The notes beneath the pieces were generated by a model. That model ran no database searches. It saw only the letters and a list, made by a program, of their open reading frames with translations, and was not told the origin of the DNA. From an uncultured Actinomycetes bacterium (GTDB taxonomy: Bacteria; Actinomycetota; Acidimicrobiia; Acidimicrobiales; RAAP-2), in NCBI GenBank assembly GCA_903874965.1, contig CAIQUD010000108.1:1-33243 (forward strand): a stretch of DNA of 33,243 nt, written 5' to 3'. The stretch's first letter is position 1; the number at the start of each line of letters is the position of its first letter. The position numbers and the translations under genes were made by a program. This document shows positions 15,448-23,193 of the stretch, in pieces.

Positions 15448-15453
15448 TATCGT
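15448..15453 (+). promoter_or_regulatory. -10 hexamer TATCGT for a leaderless start
   Basis: TATCGT is followed by exactly 6 nt and then ATG at 15460, the first residue of the maleylpyruvate-isomerase-like protein. It supports this ATG over an upstream in-frame one at 15406, and suggests transcription separate from the TetR gene. Confidence 0.45.
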
Positions 15454-15459
15454 CGTGAC

Positions 15460-16086
15460 ATGGAAATCGACCTTGGGGTGGCCTACCGAAGTGCACGAGA
15501 GGAAGTAATTCGACTCGTGACGAGCACTCATGAAACATTGAAGGTGCCGGCGACACCACTTTGGACAGTTCATGATGTCTGTTCGCATCTTGCCGGCGTT
15601 GTCGAAGATGGTCAGACCGGAAACTTCGCTGGAGCACCTGGCGAACCGTGGACCGCTGCGCAAGTTGAGCGGGGCAGGTCAAAATCGCTTGAACAACTCA
15701 TTGAAGAGTGGTCGGAGCGTGCTCCTGTACTTGAAGCAACACTCTCCGCTCCAGGTGGTGAGGGAATGTGGCAAGCGGTGGCAGATGTCGCCACGCACCT
15801 TTCTGACCTCGCGAATGCCTGTGGCGTGCCGGCTTCGCTACCGGAAGGCTTCTTGCCGTGGATAGCTCCGAAACTCTTGGGATTCTTCGAGACCTCGGTG
15901 GTGCAAGCAGGGCTTGATCCAATCGCCGTATCGGCCCCAGATTTCGAAATCTTTCGCGGCCGATTTGGGCGGCGAACCCGCGAGGAAGTTCGAGCCTATG
16001 CCTGGTCACGTGACCCAAGTGACTGCCTTGATTCCTTCTTCATCTTCGGTGTCGCAGCGCCGTCGCTCAACGAGAAGTCCAGCTAG
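15460..16086 (+). CDS. Mycothiol-dependent maleylpyruvate isomerase-like (DinB-fold) protein
   Basis: The 208-residue protein fits the actinobacterial maleylpyruvate isomerase N-terminal/DinB-like family. WTVHDVCSHLAG (about residues 33-44) is the conserved first metal-binding helix, and DVATHLSDLANACG (about 109-122) carries the later histidine. A C-terminal segment (RTREEVRAYAWSRDPSDCLD) is typical of these proteins. The best-known member isomerises maleylpyruvate with mycothiol in gentisate breakdown, but most relatives have unknown thiol-transfer substrates. Standing beside an aromatic operon with an FAH-fold enzyme makes a catabolic role attractive; the family is large enough that this could be coincidence. 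The start follows from a TATCGT-N6-ATG arrangement. Confidence 0.8.
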   Translation: MEIDLGVAYRSAREEVIRLVTSTHETLKVPATPLWTVHDVCSHLAGVVEDGQTGNFAGAPGEPWTAAQVERGRSKSLEQLIEEWSERAPVLEATLSAPGGEGMWQAVADVATHLSDLANACGVPASLPEGFLPWIAPKLLGFFETSVVQAGLDPIAVSAPDFEIFRGRFGRRTREEVRAYAWSRDPSDCLDSFFIFGVAAPSLNEKSS

Positions 16087-16162
16087 AGCCGGAAATTCGC
16101 CGGCATTCGCTAGGCCAGCAATTTGCAGAATCCTCGCCAGATTTCCGCCCGCACCCTCTGCG

Positions 16163-16235
16163 TACCCCCAACGGGATTCGAACCCGTGTTACCGCCGTGA
16201 AAGGGCGGCGTCCTAGGCCGCTAGACGATGGGGGC
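16163..16235 (-). tRNA. tRNA-Glu (TTC)
   Basis: Minus-strand cloverleaf: acceptor GCCCCCA/TGGGGGT, D arm GTCT/GGAC, anticodon stem CCGCC/GGCGG with loop CTTTCAC (anticodon TTC), variable TAAC, T arm ACGGG/CCCGT with TTCGAAT. CCA is not encoded, unlike in the other three tRNAs of this window. It lies 55 nt downstream of heme A synthase, same strand. Confidence 0.96.
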
Positions 16236-16290
16236 CAGAGCGGTGGAGCCAAGACGCTACCAGCGAATGAGTCCCTCGTTGACTAGGGCG

Positions 16291-17241
16291 TCACGTAGCA
16301 ACGGAAATCTTGGCGTGAGGAAGCATTGGTCGCTCAACAAGGGAGAGTTGGAACCGGATGACTCCAATCATCACCATGACCGAAAGTGCAATATGGAGCT
16401 CCACCAATCCAGTCGGCAGGTGCGTTGCATATTGGAGCACTCCGAGCATCCCCTGCAACACGACCACCAGAACGAGGCGCTCGGTAATCCGGCGAATCGT
16501 TGGCGGTGCTTCGATGGTCAAGACGGCGAACACGAGCGCACTGACAAAACCGATCAAGACCGTGGCGATTCCAGCATGGACCTCGACGACGCTCCGAAGC
16601 TCAAACGGGAGTCGATGCGCAACCTGCTGACCACTGAAATTCCCAGCATGAGGACCGGCATTTGATACCGCAGTTCCAGCAGCGACCACAAGGGCGGCAA
16701 GTCCAGTCTGAACTCGAGCGGCGAGTTGGAGCGGTCGTGGGACAAGGAGGGTGCCAGGAGCACTGACGTCGCGGCGGCTGCGATACACAAGGAGTATCGA
16801 CAGCCAGAGAAAAATTGGTGCAACGAGAAAGTGAATGACCACGGTGTACGGGTTGAGCTTCGTATAGACAACAACGGCGCCCCATACCGACTCAACCACA
16901 ATGCCGCCGAGCAGCGCCCATGACAGCCAAATGAGGTCTTTGCGCCTCTCTGATCGACGATAGGCAGCGATGATCGTGACGATGGTCACGATGGAAATGA
17001 AACCAGTCACCATTCGGTTGCCGAATTCAACCAATGGGTGGATTGAGGCCTGCGGAAGGATGTGGTGGTCGTAACACGCGGGCCAATTCGGACATCCAAG
17101 ACCTGATCCAGTGAGCCGGACGGCACCTCCCGAAACAATGATCAAGCCATAGGCAACCGCACAGGCGATAGCGAGCCAGGTGAAGTGCTTTGGCGAAACG
17201 GTCCATGAGGTTCGACCGCTCTTCTCCGAAGTGTTCACCAC
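16291..17241 (-). CDS. ctaA: Heme A synthase (COX15/CtaA family)
   Basis: CtaA oxidises the C8 methyl of heme O to a formyl group, giving heme A for cytochrome c oxidase, in the membrane. The 316-residue protein has about eight membrane helices. Recognised segments are VRLTGSGLGCPNWPAC (about 41-56, with the conserved cysteine pair), HPLVEFGNRMVTG (68-80), FELRSVVEVHAGIATVLIG, and QGMLGVLQYATHLPTGLVELH near the end. The start is GTG at 17241, placed 6 nt after TAGGCT, so a leaderless transcript is likely. ctaB lies about 1.2 kb away in the opposite direction with an ADP-ribosylglycohydrolase gene between them. Confidence 0.94.
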   Translation of the reverse strand: MVNTSEKSGRTSWTVSPKHFTWLAIACAVAYGLIIVSGGAVRLTGSGLGCPNWPACYDHHILPQASIHPLVEFGNRMVTGFISIVTIVTIIAAYRRSERRKDLIWLSWALLGGIVVESVWGAVVVYTKLNPYTVVIHFLVAPIFLWLSILLVYRSRRDVSAPGTLLVPRPLQLAARVQTGLAALVVAAGTAVSNAGPHAGNFSGQQVAHRLPFELRSVVEVHAGIATVLIGFVSALVFAVLTIEAPPTIRRITERLVLVVVLQGMLGVLQYATHLPTGLVELHIALSVMVMIGVIRFQLSLVERPMLPHAKISVAT

Positions 17242-17247
17242 GGCAGC

Positions 17248-17253
17248 AGCCTA
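17248..17253 (-). promoter_or_regulatory. -10 hexamer TAGGCT for leaderless ctaA
   Basis: On the minus strand TAGGCT is followed by 6 nt and the GTG start of ctaA. The ctaB start has the same hexamer at the same distance, so the two heme genes share promoter design. Confidence 0.5.
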
Positions 17254-17315
17254 CCGAGCAACGCCGATGGCGCTGCTGCTCCGACGACGCCCCGAGGATT
17301 GCGACACCTCCTCGG

Positions 17316-17321
17316 TAGCCT
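17316..17321 (+). promoter_or_regulatory. -10 hexamer TAGCCT for a leaderless start
   Basis: TAGCCT lies exactly 6 nt before ATG at 17328. No ribosome site is present. This again predicts transcription starting on the start codon. Confidence 0.5.
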
Positions 17322-17327
17322 CACCTC

Positions 17328-18356
17328 ATGGAAACCTCGAAGAGCGACAGGATTCTCGGAAGTCTCATGGCAGGAGCAGTTGGTGACTGTCTCGGCGCTG
17401 CGACAGAGTTCAAGTCGCTCGAATCCATCTATAGGCACTTCGGTCCGGCCGGGCTCACCGAAATTCACCCGCCCGGTCGTTTTACCGATGACACCCAGAT
17501 GACGCTCTTCACGGTGGTCGGTGTCGTGAGGGCGCTGCTTGCCGAGAATCGTCCGAGTAGCGAGCAGTGGACGAATGCATTCCATGTTGCCTATCTGGAA
17601 TGGCTCCGAACCCAAGAAGTCTTCTCGGACACCGACAAGATGCGAGGCAGTTGGCTCGTCCACGAATCCACCATGTATCGGCGCGAGGCACCTGGCCACA
17701 CGTGTCTTTCGGCACTCCGCAGTGGGGAGACCGGGACGCTTCAATATCGACTCAACGACTCAATGGGTTGCGGCGGGGTGATGCGGGCAGCCCCCGTCGG
17801 TCTTCTACTCGGCGACGGATTCAGCCGAGCCGATCGCTACGAGGTTGGTTGCTTGTCCGCAGCCGTGACGCACGGCCACGACGGCGGAATTCATCCAGCC
17901 GGGGCATTCGCCGCGATGGTGGGCGATTTGTTGTGTGGAGCGACCATTGAAGAGGCGGTGGTGGAACTGAACGGACTCATCCCAAACGACCTCCAAGAGC
18001 TCCTCGACTTTGCAGTCGAATTCGGTAGTTCAGGAGCGATTGAACCCATGTCGCTGTGCGATGAACTTGGACAGGGTTGGGTGGGGGATGAAGCACTGGC
18101 GGTGGCCGTTGCGTGCGCCGTTTCGGGACCAGATATCGAGACTGCACTTCTCGCAAGCATCAACCACGATGGCGATACTGATTCGACCGGTTCGATCTGC
18201 GGCAACCTCATTGGCGCGATGGTCGGCATCAATTCGGTGCCGAAACGCTGGATTGATGATGCTGCACAGAGCGACCTCATCCGCCAAGTGGGGGCGGATT
18301 GCGTTGCATTCCTCGATGGCGATCGTTCACCTCTATTCAGCGCTCGCTACGCCTGA
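17328..18356 (+). CDS. ADP-ribosylglycohydrolase family protein
   Basis: The 342-residue protein has the ADP-ribosylglycohydrolase (DraG/ARH) fold. The N-terminal GSLMAGAVGDCLGAATEF, the metal-binding FTDDTQMTLFTVVG (about residues 47-60) and the C-terminal INHDGDTDSTGSICGNLIGA carry the paired aspartates that hold two Mg ions. Members remove ADP-ribose from proteins or nucleic acids, or hydrolyse related glycosides. No partner ADP-ribosyltransferase or nitrogenase gene is near, so the substrate is open. The gene lies between ctaA and ctaB; it is codirectional with ctaB but separated by 105 nt. Confidence 0.93.
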   Translation: METSKSDRILGSLMAGAVGDCLGAATEFKSLESIYRHFGPAGLTEIHPPGRFTDDTQMTLFTVVGVVRALLAENRPSSEQWTNAFHVAYLEWLRTQEVFSDTDKMRGSWLVHESTMYRREAPGHTCLSALRSGETGTLQYRLNDSMGCGGVMRAAPVGLLLGDGFSRADRYEVGCLSAAVTHGHDGGIHPAGAFAAMVGDLLCGATIEEAVVELNGLIPNDLQELLDFAVEFGSSGAIEPMSLCDELGQGWVGDEALAVAVACAVSGPDIETALLASINHDGDTDSTGSICGNLIGAMVGINSVPKRWIDDAAQSDLIRQVGADCVAFLDGDRSPLFSARYA

Positions 18357-18449
18357 TCAACCACACGTCGATCACGAGAGGTGCAAGTCATTGCGTCAAG
18401 ATCCAGTTGGCAGTGGGCTAGGAGAACCAGCGAGATGTCCCGATCCACG

Positions 18450-18455
18450 TAGGCT
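18450..18455 (+). promoter_or_regulatory. -10 hexamer TAGGCT for leaderless ctaB
   Basis: TAGGCT is followed by 6 nt and GTG at 18462. It is identical in sequence and spacing to the element before ctaA. Confidence 0.5.
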
Positions 18456-18461
18456 GCCTTC

Positions 18462-19388
18462 GTGGATCTTCAAACCGACCTCAAGCCTTCGGTTCTGACA
18501 CCGTTTGAGCGAGTGAAGGCATACATCGCGCTGACGAAGCCTCGGATCATTGAACTGCTGCTGATTACGACAGTTCCGACGATGTTTGTGGCGAAAGAGG
18601 GAGTTCCGTCCTTCACGCTGGTGTTGTGGACGCTCCTCGGTGGGACGCTCGCCGCAGGTGGAGCCAATGCCATCAACATGGTGGTTGATCGAGACATCGA
18701 TCGACTCATGGAGCGAACCAAGAATCGCCCGCTTGTCACCGGAGCAATGACGCCTACGGCGGCGCTCGTGTTCGCCCTCACGCTCGAGACCTTGGCATTT
18801 GTGCAACTTTGGGTAACGGTCAACGCTCTTTCGGCCGTCCTTGCTGTGTCGGCCACGGCGTTCTACGTCTTCGTCTACACCTTGTGGCTGAAGCGACGAA
18901 GCAAGCAGAACATCGTGATTGGCGGTGCAGCTGGGGCCGTGCCGGTTCTCGTTGGGTGGGCGGCAGTCACCAATTCGCTTTCATGGGCACCAGTGATCAT
19001 GTTCCTCGTGATTTTCATCTGGACCCCGCCGCACTTCTGGGCGCTGGCCGTCCGGTATCGCGACGACTATGCGGCGGCAGATATCCCGATGCTTCCGGTT
19101 GTCGCCTCGATGGAGCGAACCGCGGTTGAGATTTTGATCTACACGATTGCGCTGGTTGCCTCGACGGCGCTTCTTGGAGGAGTTGCGCATCTCGGCTTGA
19201 TTTATGCGATCACTGCACTCGTGCTTGGTGCGGTGTTCATTTTTGGCTCGACCAAGCTCGTGCAGTTGGCCAGAGAAGGTAAGGCAGCAGAGAAAGAAGC
19301 CATGCGGCTGTTCTCATTTTCCATTACCTATCTCACGTTGTTGTTTGGCTCAATGATGGTTGACGTTCTGGTCGCACCGCATCACTGA
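18462..19388 (+). CDS. ctaB: Heme O synthase (protoheme IX farnesyltransferase)
   Basis: CtaB attaches a farnesyl chain to heme B, forming heme O, the substrate of CtaA. The 308-residue UbiA-type membrane prenyltransferase carries NMVVDRDIDRLMERTKNRPL (about residues 67-86), the Asp-rich prenyl-diphosphate site NxxxDxxID with the following R-T-x-x-R-P motif, and a second loop FIWTPPHFWALAVRYRDDYA (about 186-205). About nine hydrophobic helices fit the family. The GTG start has no ribosome site but sits 6 nt after TAGGCT. It is convergent with the ABC permease, with 5 nt between stops. Confidence 0.96.
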   Translation: MDLQTDLKPSVLTPFERVKAYIALTKPRIIELLLITTVPTMFVAKEGVPSFTLVLWTLLGGTLAAGGANAINMVVDRDIDRLMERTKNRPLVTGAMTPTAALVFALTLETLAFVQLWVTVNALSAVLAVSATAFYVFVYTLWLKRRSKQNIVIGGAAGAVPVLVGWAAVTNSLSWAPVIMFLVIFIWTPPHFWALAVRYRDDYAAADIPMLPVVASMERTAVEILIYTIALVASTALLGGVAHLGLIYAITALVLGAVFIFGSTKLVQLAREGKAAEKEAMRLFSFSITYLTLLFGSMMVDVLVAPHH

Positions 19389-19393
19389 GTTCG

Positions 19394-20128
19394 CTACTCA
19401 AACTGAAAGAGTCGAGAAGCGAGACTGGGCGCGATGACGGCCCAAAGAACGAGCACCACCCAAGTGGAAGAACCAATTGGGGTGCCGAAACTCATCACCG
19501 CGTGAAGTCCTTCGGCGAGAGCCGTTGACGGCAAGAGTCGAGCGACGCTCGCGAAGGAGCCAAGACTCGAGAGTGGAATCACCATGCCGGAAATGAGAAG
19601 AAGAACGAGGTAGAGCCCGTTGGCGGCCGCAAGGTTGACCTCTGGCTTCAGTCTGCCGGCAGTAATGAGCCCGATGCCAGCAAACCCAAGCGTTGCAAGG
19701 ATGACGAGGGCGACCACCACGAAGAGTCCCGTGAACTTTGTTCCCGAGGGGAAGTGATAGCCGAGCACCATTGCGGTGAGGCCCAGCACCACAACCTGGA
19801 GGACTTCCACGACCGCAATGGTGACGACCTTCGCGGCGAGCAATCTTCCACGTCCGAGTGGCGTCATGAACAGGCGAACAATCACCCCATACCCGCGTTC
19901 AAAGCCGGTTGAAATGGAAAGCGACACCATCGCCGTCGACATCACTGACAGGGCCAAGATTCCTGGAAAGAGGAAGTCAACTCGCTTTGGTGTTGGTGAG
20001 TGCACCACGGATACTGCCGAGAAAAAGCACAAGAACATGACCGGGATACCAATGGTCAGGAGCAAGGTCTCGCCCTTGCGAAGCGCCAGGGCCAGCTCAA
20101 CGTTGATTTGCGCCAAGAGCATCTTCAT
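19394..20128 (-). CDS. ABC-2 type transporter permease
   Basis: The 244-residue protein has about six hydrophobic helices (for example LLTIGIPVMFLCFFSAVSVV, VVVLGLTAMVLGYHF and LVLLLISGMVIPLSSLGSF) and the ABC-2 exporter signature layout, as in daunorubicin- or antibiotic-resistance permeases. It overlaps the ATPase gene by 4 nt and would form the membrane half of that exporter. The substrate is unknown. It may instead serve heme or cytochrome biogenesis, given ctaB next door, but nothing in the sequence shows that. Confidence 0.87.
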   Translation of the reverse strand: MKMLLAQINVELALALRKGETLLLTIGIPVMFLCFFSAVSVVHSPTPKRVDFLFPGILALSVMSTAMVSLSISTGFERGYGVIVRLFMTPLGRGRLLAAKVVTIAVVEVLQVVVLGLTAMVLGYHFPSGTKFTGLFVVVALVILATLGFAGIGLITAGRLKPEVNLAAANGLYLVLLLISGMVIPLSSLGSFASVARLLPSTALAEGLHAVMSFGTPIGSSTWVVLVLWAVIAPSLASRLFQFE

Positions 20129-21093
20129 CGGCGCCGCCTTCTTGAAGTCGGCATGGTGTCCTGTACTGGTTGGTCGGCGTAGAGCGCGTGGTAGAGATCT
20201 TCAAGGCCGCTCGATGCTGAAAAGGTCTCCAAGGCTGCCCCTTGCGCTGCCAATGCCGTGACGAGCTTCTCAAGCTCGCCGCCACTGAGCGATCCACTGA
20301 GTGCGTAGTGACCAAGTCGAGACTCGGTGACTTGGCACTCAAGCGCGAGTGAAAGCACCTCAAGGTCGAGGCCGGGGCGAGATTGAAAGGTCGAGCCGCT
20401 TTCAAGAGCAGCGGTCAAACTCGCTCGAGTCCCTGCGGCGAGGACCGCTCCTTGGGCGAGAAAGACAAGGCGGTCAGCGACCGCATCGACCTCGCTCAGT
20501 TCATGGCTCGTCAAGACCATTGCTGCACCTTCGTCCTTGAGGGACGCAACGACGTCTCGAATAACGAGGCGACCTTCAGGGTCGACGCCCGCAGTTGGTT
20601 CATCGAGGAAGAGCACTGAAGGGCGCCCAATGAGCGCAAGAGCGAGGCTAAGCCGCTGCTGTTCACCACCGGAGAGTCGTCTCCACGTGGTTTTCGCTAG
20701 GTGGTTGAGTCCGAGCAAGGACGAGAGTTCCCCGGGATCACGCGGATTTGGGTAATACGCCGCAAAGAGGTTGAGCGTCTCGCGGACCCGCATGCTCGGG
20801 TAGATCCCCCCGCCCTGCAACATGCAACCCATCTTGTCGACCACGGCCCTGTGCTCAGCCACTGGATCGACTCCCAGCACACGGACGAGTCCGCTCGTTG
20901 GAGAGAGATACCCCTCAAGGCAACGGAGTGTGGTGGTCTTGCCTGCACCATTGGGACCGAGAAGGGCGACGACTTCGCCTGGCTCGACGCTGAGCGAGAC
21001 CTTGTTCACTGCCATCGTGTCGCCGAACGTCACCACGAGGTCACTGGCAACGATGGCTGCGCCCTCGACAGGCGTCGTCGCTTTGGTGGTCAT
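20125..21093 (-). CDS. ABC transporter ATP-binding protein (DrrA/CcmA-like)
   Basis: The 322-residue ATPase has Walker A GPNGAGKTT, a Q-loop region CMLQGGGIYPSMRVRETLN, the signature LSGGEQQRL, Walker B VLFLDEPTAGVDPEG and the H-loop TSHELSEVD. About 90 C-terminal residues after the ATPase core resemble the extra domain of drug-exporter ATPases. I chose ATG at 21093 (MTTKATTPVEG); the frame is open upstream but that would run into serS. It forms an operon with the permease and is divergent from serS across only 27 nt. Confidence 0.92.
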   Translation of the reverse strand: MTTKATTPVEGAAIVASDLVVTFGDTMAVNKVSLSVEPGEVVALLGPNGAGKTTTLRCLEGYLSPTSGLVRVLGVDPVAEHRAVVDKMGCMLQGGGIYPSMRVRETLNLFAAYYPNPRDPGELSSLLGLNHLAKTTWRRLSGGEQQRLSLALALIGRPSVLFLDEPTAGVDPEGRLVIRDVVASLKDEGAAMVLTSHELSEVDAVADRLVFLAQGAVLAAGTRASLTAALESGSTFQSRPGLDLEVLSLALECQVTESRLGHYALSGSLSGGELEKLVTALAAQGAALETFSASSGLEDLYHALYADQPVQDTMPTSRRRRR

Positions 21094-21111
21094 GTTCTGA
21101 GACGCTACCGT
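21083..21111. promoter_or_regulatory. Divergent serS / ABC promoter with overlapping -10 hexamers
   Basis: ACGCTACCGT (21102-21111) contains TACCGT on the plus strand and TAGCGT on the minus strand, sharing the central TA. The predicted transcription starts lie 2-3 nt before the ATG codons at 21121 and 21093. A weak plus-strand -35 (TTGGTG, 21083-21088) stands 17 nt from the -10; the minus-strand -35 is not recognisable. Confidence 0.5.
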
Positions 21112-21120
21112 TGAGTCACC

Positions 21121-22428
21121 ATGCTTGACATCCGGCTCTTCCGCGACCAACCCGATGTGGTTCGAAGTGGCCTCGTTCTTCGAGGTGAGGACCCTCAAGA
21201 GGTTGACGCCGTCATTGCAATGGATCTGGAGCACCGATCGCTGCTGGCTCGTCAAGAGACCCTTCGTCAAGAAGTGAAAGCCCTGTCTCGCGAAGTCGGA
21301 AAAGCAAAGAAATCAGGCGACGAAGCCACGGCCCAAGCCTTGGCCGAGCAAAGTCGTGCCATTGGTGACGCGGAACGCGAACTCAATAGTGAGGTCGACC
21401 AAGCTGGTGAAGCGCTCAGAAACGCCCTGCTCGTCATTCCGAACCTCGTTGCAGACGAATGCCCGGTTGGAACCTCAGAACAAGACAATGTTGAGGTTCG
21501 TCGGTGGTGGCCTGGACTTGAGCAGGGATTCCCGTTCCCAACGTTTGAAAGCCACCAACTGGTCCCTCATTGGGAAGTCGGGGAGACGCTCGGCATTTTG
21601 GACTTGGAGCGCGGGGCCCGAATGTCGGGTTCGATGTTTCCACTCTTTCGAGGAATGGGTTCAAGGCTCTTGCGGGCACTTGAGTCGTTTGCTCTCGATG
21701 CGCATTTGGATGCCTATGAGGAACTCAGGCCCCCAACATTTGTGTTGACTGAAACCATTACGGCCACCGGACACCTTCCAAAATTTGCCGACGAGGCCTA
21801 TCACATTGGTCGCGACGATCTCTGGGCGATTCCGACTGCTGAAGTGCCGCTGACCTCAATGCACCGAGGTGAAATCTTGGAGGAGCGGCAATTGCCTCTT
21901 CGATTTACCGCATCGAGTGCGTGCTTCCGCCGGGAGGCAGGATCGGCCGGTCGTGACACGAGAGGCGTTCTTCGCGTTCACGAGTTCGACAAGGTAGAAC
22001 TCGTGGCCTACACGACACCTGATCTTGCGAAAGCCTCATTCGATGACATCTTGGCAAGGGCCGAATCGCTGCTGCGAGCTCTTGGGCTGACCTATCGAGT
22101 CCTCGATCTCTGCACTGGAGATATTGGGGGTTCGGCAAAGCGAACGCTCGACCTCGAGGTGTTTTCTCCTGGGTGTGATCGGTGGCTTGAAGTCTCTTCA
22201 GTGAGTTGGTTTGGCGACTATCAAGCGCGCCGGGCGAACATTCGCTTTCGTCCGGAGGGCGGTGGTACACCGCAGTTCGTGCACACGCTCAATGGCTCTG
22301 CGCTCGCCTGGCCACGGATTTGGGCTGCCCTCATTGAACTGGGTCGCCGCGCTGATGGCTCGGTAGAACTCCCAGAGGTACTGGCGCCCTACTTGGGTGG
22401 CAATGTCACCATTGCACCACCTGCGTAG
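21121..22428 (+). CDS. serS: Seryl-tRNA synthetase
   Basis: SerS charges tRNA-Ser (and the selenocysteine tRNA where present). The 435-residue protein has the long N-terminal coiled-coil arm (about residues 28-100, rich in Glu, Lys, Gln) that grips the tRNA, then the class II core: motif 2 SACFRREAGSAGRDTRGVLR with VHEFDKVEL, and motif 3 with NGSALAWPRIWAALIE. The ending VTIAPPA is usual. The start is the first ATG after the shared promoter region, with almost no leader. It is convergent with the response regulator; only 3 nt separate the stops. Confidence 0.97.
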   Translation: MLDIRLFRDQPDVVRSGLVLRGEDPQEVDAVIAMDLEHRSLLARQETLRQEVKALSREVGKAKKSGDEATAQALAEQSRAIGDAERELNSEVDQAGEALRNALLVIPNLVADECPVGTSEQDNVEVRRWWPGLEQGFPFPTFESHQLVPHWEVGETLGILDLERGARMSGSMFPLFRGMGSRLLRALESFALDAHLDAYEELRPPTFVLTETITATGHLPKFADEAYHIGRDDLWAIPTAEVPLTSMHRGEILEERQLPLRFTASSACFRREAGSAGRDTRGVLRVHEFDKVELVAYTTPDLAKASFDDILARAESLLRALGLTYRVLDLCTGDIGGSAKRTLDLEVFSPGCDRWLEVSSVSWFGDYQARRANIRFRPEGGGTPQFVHTLNGSALAWPRIWAALIELGRRADGSVELPEVLAPYLGGNVTIAPPA

Positions 22429-22431
22429 CGA

Positions 22432-23193
22432 TCAGCTTTCGTCGGTCTTCGACTTGCCGTCGAAGCGATACCCAACGCCCCGAATGGTGGTCAACATGAC
22501 TGGACTCTTTGGGTCGACCTCGATGGTGGTCCGGACGCGCTTGATGTGGACATCGAGGGTCTTTGTGTCGCCGATGTAGTCAGATCCCCAGATTCGGTCA
22601 ATGAGCACCTCGCGCGTGAGGACTCGACCAGCGTTCTCCATCAAGATTGCGAGAAGGTCGAATTCCTTCCGTCGAAGGTGGACTTCCTCACCTCTGACCA
22701 CGGCTCGACGACGATCGAGTTCTAGGCGAACATCGCCGAGTTCGATCACTTCGAAACCATCTCCGTCTCCAGGCATTGCAGCTTCGGCTGCTTGACGGCG
22801 AAGCACTGCTCGCATGCGAGCAACGAGCTCTCGGAGCCGGTAGGGCTTGGTCACATAGTCATCTGCACCGATTTCAAGGGCGACGACGGTGTCGATTTCC
22901 TCGCTCTTTGCTGTCACCATGATGATGGGTACGTCTGATTGACCCCGAATCGAACGACAGACGTCGAGGCCCGATAATCGGGGAAGCATCATGTCGAGGA
23001 GGATTAAGTCAAAGGTTCCGTCGTCAAAAGCTTGCAAAGCTTCAACTCCGTCACGAGCAATGGTGACGTCGAAACCTTCTGCATCGAGTCCTATCTGAAG
23101 AGCATCAACGAATGACTCTTCATCTTCGACGAGCAGAATCGAGATTCGTGTCTTGGGGACAGGTTGGCTCTTCCCCTTCTTCTTGTCGTTCAT
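22432..23193 (-). CDS. OmpR-family response regulator (RegX3/PhoP-like)
   Basis: The 253-residue protein has a receiver domain (acidic ED near residues 23-25, phospho-acceptor D67 in LILLDMML, T95, K116 in VTKPYRL) and a C-terminal winged-helix DNA-binding domain (VLTREVLIDRIWGSDYIGD, TLDVHIKRVRTTIE, TIRGVGYRF). The N-terminal 15 residues are an extra basic stretch. The start overlaps the kinase stop by 4 nt, so they form one unit with the kinase first. RegX3-type regulators often control phosphate starvation genes, but there are no pst genes in view, so the signal is open. Confidence 0.93.
   Translation of the reverse strand: MNDKKKGKSQPVPKTRISILLVEDEESFVDALQIGLDAEGFDVTIARDGVEALQAFDDGTFDLILLDMMLPRLSGLDVCRSIRGQSDVPIIMVTAKSEEIDTVVALEIGADDYVTKPYRLRELVARMRAVLRRQAAEAAMPGDGDGFEVIELGDVRLELDRRRAVVRGEEVHLRRKEFDLLAILMENAGRVLTREVLIDRIWGSDYIGDTKTLDVHIKRVRTTIEVDPKSPVMLTTIRGVGYRFDGKSKTDES

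Noticed and set aside
16088-16104. Hairpin GCCGG-N7-CCGGC as a terminator after the maleylpyruvate-isomerase-like gene
   Set aside because: Only 5 bp and no T-run follows; not reliable enough to call.
21125-21130. Consensus -35 TTGACA inside the serS start
   Set aside because: It encodes residues of SerS, and no suitable -10 follows at proper spacing; probably coincidental.
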